From: JBHHYR01 sp046757585 | Lineage (GTDB): Bacteria > Desulfobacterota > Binatia > HRBIN30 | Length of the DNA: 14,430 bases | Reading direction: 5' to 3' | NCBI GenBank assembly: GCA_046757585.1 | Contig: JBHHYR010000092.1 | Location: 1 to 14,430, forward strand | Shown: piece after piece, positions 5,859-14,298 of the stretch | How the letters are laid out: the number at the start of each line of letters is the position of its first letter | Position numbering within the stretch: the stretch's first letter is position 1 | The notes under the pieces: model-generated | Database searches by the model: none | The model's input: the letters and a program-made list of their open reading frames with translations, nothing else | Told to the model about the DNA's origin: nothing | Position numbers and translations under genes: made by a program

Positions 5859-7955
5859 ATGAATCGGATTGGGTGTGATATCGGAGGAACCTTCACCGAC
5901 CTGGTGGTCCTCGACACCGCCGGCGAAGCCCTGCACACCGCCAAGGTGCTGACCACCCCGGACGACCCCGCGCGCGCGGCCATCGACGGCCTCCGGGCTA
6001 TCTGCGCAGCGCACGGCATTGCGCTTGACGGCGAGGTGCAGCATCTCATCCATGGCACGACCCTGGTGATCAATACCCTGATCCAACGGACCGGCGCGAA
6101 GACGGCCTTGCTGGTGACCGAAGGGTTTCGCGACTTCCTCGAGGTGGGCCGGGGCAGCCGGTACGACAACTACGATATCAACATCGACATGCCGCAGCCC
6201 TTGCTGCCGCGGCGGTGGCGCCGCGGGATCCGCGAGCGCATCGATGCACAGGGGGTGGTGTGTACCAAGCTCGACGAACGGCAGGCGCGGCGCGTTGTCC
6301 GCGAGCTCGTAGCCGACGGGGTGGAGGCCATTGCCGTCTGCTTCTTACATTCTTTCCGCAATCCCATCCACGAACGCCGCATGCAGGCGTTGATCCGCAA
6401 GGCGGCGCCCGGCGTCGGCGTCACGCTCTCCTCCGAGTTGATCCCGGAGATCCGGGAATACGAGCGGGCGTCAACTACCGTCGCCAACGCGTTCGCCCTG
6501 CCCGCCACACGCCGCTACCTCGCCGCCATGCGCACCCAGCTCGACGAGCTCGGCTTTACCGGAGACCTGCTCATCATGCTGTCCCACGGCGGAACGACGA
6601 CTCCGGAAGTCGCAGGGGAGTTTCCCATCCGCATCCTCGATTCCGGGCCCGCGGCGGGCGCGGTTCTGGCGGCGTCCGTCGGCGAAGCCTTGGGGGAACC
6701 GCACGTGCTCTCCTTCGACATGGGTGGCACGACCGCGAAGAGCTGCCTCATTGACGACGGGAAACCATCGGTGACCAAAGAGTTCGAAATCGCTCGCATG
6801 GCTCGCTTCAAGAAGGGCAGCGGCCTGCCGATCAATCTGCCAGTGATCGAGATGCTCGAGATCGGCGCCGGTGGCGGTTCGATCGCGCGCATCGACGAGA
6901 TGGGGCTGCTGACGGTCGGCCCGCTGAGTGCCGGCGCAGATCCGGGACCGGCCTGTTACGGACGTGGCGGGACGTTGCCGACAGTCACGGACGCTGACCT
7001 GCTGCTGGGCTACCTCGATCCAGATTATTTCTTGGGCGGCAGTATGCGGCTCGATCAGAGCGCCGCTGTGGCCGCCGTCCGCCAGCACATCGCCGGCCCG
7101 GCGCGCCTCAGCCTCACCGAGGCAGCCTGGGGCATGCGCAACGTCGTGGACGAAAACATGGCCAATGCGGCGCGCGTCCTGGCCGTCGAGAAGGGTGTCG
7201 AGCTCAGCAACTACGTGATGATCGCCTTCGGTGGCGCCGGGCCGGTGCACGCGTTCAACGTGTGCCGCAAGCTCGGTATTCGTCGCTTCCTCGTGCCCCA
7301 CGCAGCCGGGGTGGCCTCGGCATTGGGCTTCCTCGTGGCGCCGCTCTCCTTCGATTTCATCCGTACCTACATCCTGAAACTCACCGAGTTGGACTCTGAG
7401 ACACTGAACCGGATCTACGCCGAGATGGAAGACGAGGGCCGGCGTCTGCTGGCTCGCGCCGGCGTGCCCCCTGCGGACGTGACGCTCACGCGCTCCGCGG
7501 ACATGCGCTACGCCCTGCAAGGGCGCGAAATCGACGTGCCCATACCCGCCGGCACGTTGCGCCCCGAACACCGGCAACAGATTCTCGACGCCTTCGCGAC
7601 GGCGCACATGCAGAAATTCAACTGGAGCCACCCGGACCTCGAAGTAATGGGCGTGAACTGGAAAGTCGTTGCGGCAGGGCCGCGCCCGCGCGTGCACCTG
7701 AACCACCGCCGTCCAGGCCCGAGCGGCCCGGCACACTCGGCGCACAAGGGAGAACGCGCCGTGTATTTCGCAGAGTTCAACGACCTCCAGCCGTGCTCCA
7801 TCTATGAGCGCTATCAACTCCCGCCAGGATTTACCGCCGACGGACCAGCGGTGATCGAAGAGCGCGAATCGACGATCGTCGTGGGCCCCGGTGGCAGCGC
7901 GGCGGTAGACGAGCAGGGAAATGTCGTCGTCTCGGTACCGGTGGGAGGGCCCTGA
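5859..7955 (+). CDS. hyuA: Hydantoinase A / oxoprolinase-like ATPase subunit
   Basis: This 698-residue protein belongs to the HyuA/acetone-carboxylase/5-oxoprolinase group, which uses ATP to activate a cyclic amide or carbonyl substrate by phosphorylation. The actin-fold phosphate loop DIGGTFTDLVVLD is at the N terminus and HGTT is at 65-68. SFDMGGTTAK is near 285-294, SAGADPGPACYGRGG starts at 357 and leads into TVTDADLLLGYLDPDYFLGG, and AFGGAGPVHA starts at 456. Length and motif order are complete. It starts at ATG 5859 with only a weak ribosome-binding site. HyuB follows with no gap (TGA directly followed by ATG). The substrate cannot be read from sequence: N-methylhydantoin, lactams and aromatic or aliphatic ketones are all handled by relatives. 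No acetone-carboxylase gamma subunit is nearby, which argues against that enzyme. Confidence 0.88.
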   Translation: MNRIGCDIGGTFTDLVVLDTAGEALHTAKVLTTPDDPARAAIDGLRAICAAHGIALDGEVQHLIHGTTLVINTLIQRTGAKTALLVTEGFRDFLEVGRGSRYDNYDINIDMPQPLLPRRWRRGIRERIDAQGVVCTKLDERQARRVVRELVADGVEAIAVCFLHSFRNPIHERRMQALIRKAAPGVGVTLSSELIPEIREYERASTTVANAFALPATRRYLAAMRTQLDELGFTGDLLIMLSHGGTTTPEVAGEFPIRILDSGPAAGAVLAASVGEALGEPHVLSFDMGGTTAKSCLIDDGKPSVTKEFEIARMARFKKGSGLPINLPVIEMLEIGAGGGSIARIDEMGLLTVGPLSAGADPGPACYGRGGTLPTVTDADLLLGYLDPDYFLGGSMRLDQSAAVAAVRQHIAGPARLSLTEAAWGMRNVVDENMANAARVLAVEKGVELSNYVMIAFGGAGPVHAFNVCRKLGIRRFLVPHAAGVASALGFLVAPLSFDFIRTYILKLTELDSETLNRIYAEMEDEGRRLLARAGVPPADVTLTRSADMRYALQGREIDVPIPAGTLRPEHRQQILDAFATAHMQKFNWSHPDLEVMGVNWKVVAAGPRPRVHLNHRRPGPSGPAHSAHKGERAVYFAEFNDLQPCSIYERYQLPPGFTADGPAVIEERESTIVVGPGGSAAVDEQGNVVVSVPVGGP

Positions 7956-9701
7956 ATGCACACATTCGATCCGGTGACGCTCGAGATCCTGTGGAACCGG
8001 TGCCGCTCGATCCTCAACGAGGAGATCACCGGCCTAATCCGCGCCGCATTTTCGCCCATCATCCGCGAAGCCAAGGACTGCTCCGCAGGGCTGTATGATC
8101 GCGCCGGCAACTTCATGACCCACGCCGACGAGGGGGAATGTCACATTCGGCAAACGGTCAAGTGTTTTCTCGAGAAGTTCTCGCCCGATGATCTGCACCC
8201 GGGTGACGTCCTGATCTCAAACCATCCATGGAAGGTTGGGGGGCACATCAACGACACCGCGGTGGTCGTACCGATCTTCTTCCACGATCGACTCGTCGGC
8301 TTTACCAGCTACCTCGGCCACCACATCGACATGGGCGGGCGCGGGTTCTCGGCGGACAGCACCTCCCTGTACGAGGAAGGGATCCTGATCCCGTTCGTCA
8401 AGCTGTTCGCGGCGGGGGAACCGAACTTCGACGTCTTCGAGCTCGTGTCCAACAACATCCGCCACCCTGAGGTCGTCCTCGCCGACATCCGCGCGCAAAT
8501 GGGCGCTGCGGAGGCAGCCGCGAGCAAGGTGGCCAAGATGATGGCGGAATTTGGGCTCGAGGATCTCGCCGGGCTGGCCGAGGCAATGATCACCACGAGC
8601 GAGCACGCGACGCGTGCGGCCATCGCCGGGATCCCGGACGGCACGTATCGGCACGCGGTGTATGCGGATGGCTACGACGCGACCGAGCCCGTGAAAATCG
8701 CCGTGGCGCTCACCATCAGCGGCTCGGACCTGACCATCGACTACTCCGGCAGCTCGCCGCAAAGCCTGTACGGCATCAACCTGGTGTACAACCACACGCT
8801 CGCGCTCACGCATCAGTGCCTGATGTGCGCGATCTTCCCGCACGTGCGTGACAACGAGGGCAGTTACCGCCCCCTGACGGTCATCGCGCCGGAAGGGTGC
8901 ATCATGAACGCCAAGTATCCGGCACCGGTCATGGCCCGTCATCTCACCGGCTTTTACATTCCCTCGGCCGTCTTCGGCGCCCTCGCGAAGGTGATTCCGA
9001 GGCATATTGTCGCCGATTCGGCGGCCGTTTCGAACTTCGGTGTCATCGGCACCAATGACCGCGGTGATCCGATGGTGGGCATCTGCACGTGCCTGGGCGG
9101 CATGGGCGCCCGGCCGACCAAGGACTCTCCCACCACGCTGTTCCCGTTCGTCATTGCCGACATTCCGGTGGAGGTGATTGAGAACGAGTTCCCCCTCTTC
9201 GTGCGCAAGCGAGAGATGATTCCGGACTCTGGCGGCCCGGGTACGTATCGCGGCGGCCTGGGCCAAGAGATCGAGGTCCAGGTGCGCAGTCAGAAGCCGG
9301 CGACGATGTTCTGCATGCAGGAGCGCATCAAGCATCCGCCTCTCGGTGTACGCGGAGGGCGGCCGGGGGCGGCCGCGGACTTGGTGATCAACAACCGGCT
9401 GCGGCCGCACCCCAAGAAAGGTTACCTGCTACAGCCCGGGGACACGGTGCGGATCCGTGCCAACGGCGGTGGTGGCTACGGACCTCCCAGCAGGCGGGAC
9501 CCGCAAAAGGTGCTTGCCGACGTCCTCGACGGCTACGTCTCCGTCGAGCAGGCAGAACAGGTCTACCGCGTGGCTGTCGACCTCAAAGCGCACTGTGTGG
9601 ACAAGGCCAAGACCCGGCGCTTGCGTGCCAACAGGCGGCCGCACGGCAGCAGCCCCAGCGCACGCCGCCGCGGTACTCGGACCGCCGCGCGTGGGCGCTG
9701 A
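7956..9701 (+). CDS. hyuB: Hydantoinase B / oxoprolinase-like catalytic subunit
   Basis: This 581-residue partner of HyuA is the subunit that carries out ring opening or carboxylation on the activated substrate. Family features in order are DPVTLEILWNR at the N terminus, a central DVLISNHPWKVGGHINDT block from residue 84 (usually ND-P-x-x-GGTH), HHIDMGG at 122-128 followed by an EEGILIPFVKL block, RDNEGSYRPLTVIAPEG, PDSGGPGTYRGGLGQE, and GDTVRIRANGGGGYG near the C terminus. All are typical HydantoinaseB elements, so the gene looks complete. The last 25 or so residues, after KTRRLRANR, form an arginine/serine-rich tail not typical of the family. The stop shares one base with the next ATG (TGATG), so translation is probably coupled to the LUD-CCG gene. 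Confidence 0.88.
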   Translation: MHTFDPVTLEILWNRCRSILNEEITGLIRAAFSPIIREAKDCSAGLYDRAGNFMTHADEGECHIRQTVKCFLEKFSPDDLHPGDVLISNHPWKVGGHINDTAVVVPIFFHDRLVGFTSYLGHHIDMGGRGFSADSTSLYEEGILIPFVKLFAAGEPNFDVFELVSNNIRHPEVVLADIRAQMGAAEAAASKVAKMMAEFGLEDLAGLAEAMITTSEHATRAAIAGIPDGTYRHAVYADGYDATEPVKIAVALTISGSDLTIDYSGSSPQSLYGINLVYNHTLALTHQCLMCAIFPHVRDNEGSYRPLTVIAPEGCIMNAKYPAPVMARHLTGFYIPSAVFGALAKVIPRHIVADSAAVSNFGVIGTNDRGDPMVGICTCLGGMGARPTKDSPTTLFPFVIADIPVEVIENEFPLFVRKREMIPDSGGPGTYRGGLGQEIEVQVRSQKPATMFCMQERIKHPPLGVRGGRPGAAADLVINNRLRPHPKKGYLLQPGDTVRIRANGGGGYGPPSRRDPQKVLADVLDGYVSVEQAEQVYRVAVDLKAHCVDKAKTRRLRANRRPHGSSPSARRRGTRTAARGR

Positions 9702-11833
9702 TGCTGACGATCTACCTCCGCGAACCCTCCTGCGAAGCCGCGCGCCGCCGCACTGCGGCGGCGCGTGCGCGGCGGGTGCTCCCGCCGCCACCCACCGCGG
9801 TCACGTTGGCTCGAGAACGGGAGCGCGCGGTGACACGTCTCGAGGAGCTGACGGCCCACTGTACCACGGCGCTCGAGGCGCGGGGCATCACCGTCACCCA
9901 CGCGCCGAGCGCGGCCGCAGCTGCCGACCGGATCGCCGCCCTCGCCGCTGCCACTCCCGTAGCGGTCACGCGCGCCGCGGTAATCGGTGAACTGGTCGCC
10001 GCGCTGCGGAAACGCAGCGTCGACGTCGTTCCCACCTACGGGCCGGGCCGCATGGGCTTCGAGGCGCGCTGGCACCGCTTCTGGGAGTTGTCGCCGCTCG
10101 TGCCAGCCGCAAACTGGCGGACGCGGCCAGTCGTCGACGGGAATACGGACCGGCGTGATGTCGTGGGGCTTTTCGGCGTAAACGCGCTCTCGGCGACGAC
10201 GGGGAGCATCTATCTCCTGCAGCACTCGCAGAACATCAGCGACCTGCTCCGAGCTGCTCGCCGGCTCATATTCATCGCCGGAGTCGACAAGATCGCCATT
10301 GATGACGCTGCCGCCGGCCGCCAGGTGGAAGCTGCGAGTACCTACGGCGTGAGCAGCGTCCTCCTTGACCTCGCGCGTACGCCGCCGCTCGGGAGTCCGC
10401 TCGAGCACTTTCCGCCGGTCTCCGGATCCCCGGTAACGGAAGTCATCCTGCTTGACAACGGGCGCAAGGACCTGCGAGACGGCCCGTACCGTTCGCTGCT
10501 CGCGTGCATTGGCTGCCGCGCCTGTGCCACACGATGCCCAACGTATCCGGCCTTTCGCGGCGCCCAGGGCTGGAACCCCAAGGACTACCTCTGGAGCCAC
10601 GTGCGTGGCGACAATCCATCGCTCGACTTGTGCACCTTTTGCGGCAACTGCGAGGTTGACTGCCCGGTGGAGATCCCCCTGCCCACGCTCATCGCGTCGC
10701 GTCGGGCCGAGAGCATCCGCACGCGTGGGCGGCGGCTTGCGGGCTGGCGCCGGCGGGTGCAGGGCGATGTCGGGCGTTTGAGCAAGGCATTTGCGGCGAC
10801 GGCGCCGCTCAGCAACCGCGCGCCCCGTCTGCCACTGGCTCCCACGGTCATGGAAAAGGTGTTCGGCCTCGCCCCCGAACGGCCCCTCCCCACATTTCGC
10901 CGCGATACGTTCGAGTCCCGATACGTCAATCGAACCAGCGGTGTGGCATTCCAGCAGCGGTCCCGCCGATCCGCAACGGCTGGGCGTACCGGGCTCCCGC
11001 CGCAGCCGGCCGGGGATTGCGGGGATCGACAGGGCGGCAGCGGCAGGCAGCGCCTGGTCTACTACTTCGGCTGCTTCGCCAACTACAACGATCCAGAGGT
11101 TGGCCATGCTACGCTCGCAGTTCTCGAAGCGCTTGGCTATGAGGTCGTGCTGCCGGCGTGGCAGTGCTGCGGCATTCCGCTGTACGCCAAAGGCGAAGTG
11201 GCCGCAGCGCGCCGCCTGGCGGCGGCTAACGTCGCAGCGCTGGCTCCGTACGTCGATACCGGCCACGAGGTTGTCACCAGCTGCCCGAGCTGTCAGTTGG
11301 CCTTGGCCCGCGACTACCCGCGCCTGTTTCCCTCGCCGGCAGCAGAGCGGGTTGCCCGGCACACGCACTTCCTCTCGCGCTTTCTGTGCGACGTCGATGG
11401 CCTCGATCAGCGCCTGCGCCCCATGCCGCGGCACGCGGCGTATCACCTCCCCTGCCATCTCCGCGCCCTCGACATGGCCGGCGACTCGCTGCAGCTGCTC
11501 AGCAAGATTCCCGGGCTCAGGGTCACCGATGTCAACCGGGGCTGCTGCGGTCTGTCGGGCACCTTCGGCCTGGAGCGCGCACACTACGCCACCTCCATGG
11601 ACATTGGGGCGGGGCTCTTCGCCGCCATGGCCAACCCCGAGTTTGACCTTGTGCTCACCGATTGTGGCGCGTGTAAGCTTCAGGTTGAACACGGGACGGG
11701 CCGGAGTGTCACGCATCCAGTCGAACTCGTGTGCCGCGCCATCTCGGACCGGAGCGCGTTGCTGCAGCCGGGCGTGGAACGCGTGGGGGTCACGCCCGCT
11801 TCCGTGAGCCCCCCTGCCGGAGCAGCCGCATGA
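9701..11833 (+). CDS. LUD / 4Fe-4S / double-CCG fusion, LutABC- and HdrD-like electron carrier
   Basis: This 710-residue protein joins in one chain the modules of LutC/LutB, ferredoxin and LutA/HdrD. Residues about 45-225 resemble a LUD domain (GVNALSATTGSIYLLQ, then DLLRAARRLIFIAGVDKI). Two 4Fe-4S motifs follow: CIGCRACATRCP from 269 and CTFCGNCEVDCP from 311. After an arginine-rich linker with low complexity (about 340-450) come two complete CCG domains: C458, C488-C489-G, C528xxC531; and C585, C615-C616-G, C655xxC658. CCG domains bind non-cubane 4Fe-4S clusters in heterodisulfide reductase and related enzymes. It lies between HyuB and the ferredoxin/AOR genes, overlapping both neighbours by 1 and 4 bases, so it probably passes electrons from the AOR enzyme to a quinone, thiol or other acceptor. 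It is soluble, with no membrane segment seen. The acceptor is unknown. Confidence 0.82.
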   Translation: MLTIYLREPSCEAARRRTAAARARRVLPPPPTAVTLARERERAVTRLEELTAHCTTALEARGITVTHAPSAAAAADRIAALAAATPVAVTRAAVIGELVAALRKRSVDVVPTYGPGRMGFEARWHRFWELSPLVPAANWRTRPVVDGNTDRRDVVGLFGVNALSATTGSIYLLQHSQNISDLLRAARRLIFIAGVDKIAIDDAAAGRQVEAASTYGVSSVLLDLARTPPLGSPLEHFPPVSGSPVTEVILLDNGRKDLRDGPYRSLLACIGCRACATRCPTYPAFRGAQGWNPKDYLWSHVRGDNPSLDLCTFCGNCEVDCPVEIPLPTLIASRRAESIRTRGRRLAGWRRRVQGDVGRLSKAFAATAPLSNRAPRLPLAPTVMEKVFGLAPERPLPTFRRDTFESRYVNRTSGVAFQQRSRRSATAGRTGLPPQPAGDCGDRQGGSGRQRLVYYFGCFANYNDPEVGHATLAVLEALGYEVVLPAWQCCGIPLYAKGEVAAARRLAAANVAALAPYVDTGHEVVTSCPSCQLALARDYPRLFPSPAAERVARHTHFLSRFLCDVDGLDQRLRPMPRHAAYHLPCHLRALDMAGDSLQLLSKIPGLRVTDVNRGCCGLSGTFGLERAHYATSMDIGAGLFAAMANPEFDLVLTDCGACKLQVEHGTGRSVTHPVELVCRAISDRSALLQPGVERVGVTPASVSPPAGAAA

Positions 11834-12294
11834 GGATGCTCGCGGTGGATCACACCCGTTGCACCGGGTGCCGGCTGTGTGAGATCGCGTGTTCGCTCCA
11901 CCAGGACGGCGTCGCCAACCCGGCAGCCGCGCGCTTAGCTGTTGTCCGGTGGGACGACGACGCACTCCACGTGCCCACAGTCTGCCAGCAATGCGACGTC
12001 GCGATGTGCGAGCAGGTGTGCCAGCCGCGGGCCCTCAGCCGCGATGCTGCGACCGCGGCATTGGTCGTCAGCCGGGAGCTGTGCATCGGCTGCCGTCTGT
12101 GCGTGGTGGCGTGTCCCTACGGTGCCATGTCCGTCCACCCGGTCGGCCGGCAGGTGATCAAGTGTGATCTGTGTGGTGGCGACCCTCGTTGCGTACGGTT
12201 CTGCGAGACCGGTGCGTTGCGCTTCATCGAACCGGAGGCCGTCTCATTCGGCAAGCGGCTGGCCACGGCACAAGCCCTTGGGGGAAGCCAGTAA
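11830..12294 (+). CDS. Ferredoxin-like electron-transfer subunit with four 4Fe-4S motifs (AOR partner)
   Basis: This 154-residue protein has sixteen cysteines in four groups: C11/14/17/21, C52/55/60/64, C85/88/91/95 and C112/115/121/125. That is the arrangement of DmsB/HycB-type electron-transfer subunits and of the small AOR partner subunit (AorA/BamC-like). ATG 11830 overlaps the preceding stop as ATGA; ATG 11836 is a possible alternative. Its own stop overlaps the AOR start as TAATG, and GGGGGAAG at 12280-12287 serves that start. It probably forms a complex with the AOR-family protein and moves electrons to the LUD-CCG protein. No signal peptide or Tat motif is seen, so a cytoplasmic location is likely. 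The match to this architecture is clear; the partners are inferred from coupling. Confidence 0.88.
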   Translation: MRMLAVDHTRCTGCRLCEIACSLHQDGVANPAAARLAVVRWDDDALHVPTVCQQCDVAMCEQVCQPRALSRDAATAALVVSRELCIGCRLCVVACPYGAMSVHPVGRQVIKCDLCGGDPRCVRFCETGALRFIEPEAVSFGKRLATAQALGGSQ

Positions 12295-14255
12295 TGTCGT
12301 TCTGCGGCTGGACCGGCCGGATCCTACACGTCGACCTGAGCAGTGGGGCGATCGAGCGGCAGCCGCTCGCGGTTGGGTTTGCACATGCATTCCTGGGCGG
12401 TCAGGGATTCGCCGAAAAACTGATTCTCGATGCCTATGACTTCAGCGAGCGCGATCCGTTTAGTCCCAAGAATATCCTCTGCATCGCACCTGGCACCCTT
12501 ACCGGCACGCTGACGCCGGGCTCCGGCCGCCTGACCGTCGCGGTGGCGCTCAGCCCTTCGCTGGGCGGGTATCTCGATGCCAACGCGGGCGGGCAGTTCG
12601 CCGCCGAGCTGAAGTACGCCAACTACGACGCCGTGGTCATCACCGGTGCCGCGCCGCACCCCGTCTACCTGCGCATTGCGGATGACTGCGTGGAACTCCG
12701 CGATGCCCGACACTTGTGGGGGAAGCGGGTACGCGAGACCGATCGTATGTTGTCCGCGGAAGTGGGCTTGTCGCAGTATGCCCGACTGATCATTGGCCCG
12801 GCTGGCGAGAACCGGGCCCACGGGGCGATGCCGACGTGTGATCTGTACCGCGCGCCCTCCGGCGGTTCAACCGGTGCAGTGTTCGGCTCGAAGAACTTGA
12901 AGGCGATCGTGGCCAAGGGCACCCGCGGGGTCCGGGTGGCACGGCCGGACGACGCGTTTGCCGCTTTCCAGGCTGTTTTCGAGAAGAACCGCGCCGAGCC
13001 ACGTTTCCGCCGGTTCGGCGAGCAAGGCACGAAGTGGCTCGTCGAGCTGTCGGGCACCTTGAACTGCCAGTACAACGTACAGGCGCGTGACTTCCCGTAC
13101 GGGCAGCTGAGCGTCGAACGCTTCCAGAAGGAGTTCGCGACCGGCGCGAAGGCCTGCCACGCCTGCTTTCAGCACTGCGACCACCGCTGGGTGATTCCTG
13201 CCGGTGACTTCATGGGAGAGCAGGGCTCAGGGGGTGAGGCAGGCACCATCATTCCACTGGGCCCCGCCTGTGGGGTATCGGACTATGCCACCATTCTCCA
13301 CCTGACGAACTTGGTGAACGACCTTGGCCTCGACAGCATCTCCACCGGCAGTGCGGTCGCCACCTCGATGCATTGGTGGCAGGAGGGCCTCCTCACTGCG
13401 GAAGATACCGGTGGTCTGCGGCTCGTATGGGGCAACACGGAGGCCGAGGAAGAGCTCATCGTGCAGATCGCCGAGCGCCGCGGCTTCGGTGCGGTGTTGG
13501 CGGGCGGGCTGTTTACCGCCGCCAGTGAGATCGCGGGCCGCCGCGGCCTCGAGCCGGAGCGCCTGACACGTTTCATCCGAGCGAACAGGAAGCAGCGCGA
13601 GGTGCCGGCTGACTTCCGTCCGCTCAAAGGGCTCGCCTTTTCGCGCGGCTTCGACATCCGCGAGTGCGACGTACTCACCACCGATACCTTGCTGGCCGAC
13701 GGCAGCGTCGACTACGAGCGTTTCCGCCATATCGGCGTGCCGGAGCGTGTGGCCCGGGAGTGGGCCGATTCCTACATCGGAAATCCAATGGTGTTCGACG
13801 ACAAGTCGCTGGCGAAGTTCTACTCCGACAACCACGTCACCGTGTGCAACAGCCTTGGCATCTGCCAGCGGTTCACGACGTGGGCGCAGATGCGCATGGG
13901 GCTCGAAGACATTGCTCGTTGCACGCGGGCGGTCACGGGGATGGACGTAACGTGGGAAGAGCTGTACCGGGCCGGCGACCGCATCCGCCAGGTCGAGCAG
14001 GCCATGCAGCTTCTGCACGGATTCCGCAAGACCGCCGACTACTTTCCGGACTCGTATTACGGCGTAGCGGTTCAGCAGGGGCGTTTCGAAGGTGCGGTCC
14101 TCGATCGCGATGAATACTCCCGCGAGCTCGAAAACCTCTACCGCCTGCGTGGCTGGGACACTGACGGCCGACCCACGCCGCAGCGTCTCGGCGCGTTGGG
14201 GCTCGACGATGTGGCAGCGCGCCTACGCGGTGCGAGCTTGCTGGCAGCGGAATGA
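12294..14255 (+). CDS. aor: Tungsten aldehyde:ferredoxin oxidoreductase family enzyme
   Basis: This 653-residue protein is of full AOR length. The N-terminal WTGRILHVDLSSGAIE is the family signature. The 4Fe-4S ligands are C288, C291 and C295 (CHACFQHC), with C524 as the fourth; the first three have the same numbers as in Pyrococcus AOR. Glu315 in GGEAG lies where the family has its active-site Glu. The two pterin-binding loops read NDLGLDSIS (342-350) and NSLGIC (519-524), each starting with Asn where the classical motif has Asp. The family binds a tungsten bis-pyranopterin and oxidises aldehydes to acids, or, in BamB, reduces benzoyl-CoA. The substrate here is unknown. TAATG couples it to the ferredoxin-like gene. 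No FAD/NAD subunit follows. An upstream in-frame start at 12171 was rejected because it lies inside the ferredoxin-like gene. Confidence 0.9.
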   Translation: MSFCGWTGRILHVDLSSGAIERQPLAVGFAHAFLGGQGFAEKLILDAYDFSERDPFSPKNILCIAPGTLTGTLTPGSGRLTVAVALSPSLGGYLDANAGGQFAAELKYANYDAVVITGAAPHPVYLRIADDCVELRDARHLWGKRVRETDRMLSAEVGLSQYARLIIGPAGENRAHGAMPTCDLYRAPSGGSTGAVFGSKNLKAIVAKGTRGVRVARPDDAFAAFQAVFEKNRAEPRFRRFGEQGTKWLVELSGTLNCQYNVQARDFPYGQLSVERFQKEFATGAKACHACFQHCDHRWVIPAGDFMGEQGSGGEAGTIIPLGPACGVSDYATILHLTNLVNDLGLDSISTGSAVATSMHWWQEGLLTAEDTGGLRLVWGNTEAEEELIVQIAERRGFGAVLAGGLFTAASEIAGRRGLEPERLTRFIRANRKQREVPADFRPLKGLAFSRGFDIRECDVLTTDTLLADGSVDYERFRHIGVPERVAREWADSYIGNPMVFDDKSLAKFYSDNHVTVCNSLGICQRFTTWAQMRMGLEDIARCTRAVTGMDVTWEELYRAGDRIRQVEQAMQLLHGFRKTADYFPDSYYGVAVQQGRFEGAVLDRDEYSRELENLYRLRGWDTDGRPTPQRLGALGLDDVAARLRGASLLAAE

Positions 14256-14298
14256 ACCGAACGGCCGCATCACGCGGACAGTTGTGGAGTCTGCCGGT

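Noticed and set aside
5702..6169. N-terminal extension of the SDR up to an ATG at 6169
   Set aside because: It would cross the divergent promoters, both operators and the start of hyuA. GTG 5701 has a good ribosome-binding site and gives normal SDR length.
6471..7961. 496-codon open frame on the minus strand
   Set aside because: It is antisense to hyuA, which carries complete family motifs; the product is rich in His/Arg/Ala without family resemblance.
8217..9410. 397-codon open frame on the minus strand
   Set aside because: It is antisense to hyuB and shows no domain; it is a codon-bias shadow.
5859..9701. Acetone carboxylase (AcxAB) as the identity of the hydantoinase pair
   Set aside because: No gamma subunit gene is present next to the pair; only the general HyuA/HyuB family call is supported.
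9563..11965. 800-codon open frame on the minus strand
   Set aside because: It lies antisense to the LUD-CCG gene, whose cysteine motifs are clear. The product has no recognisable domain, and long antisense frames are expected at this GC content.
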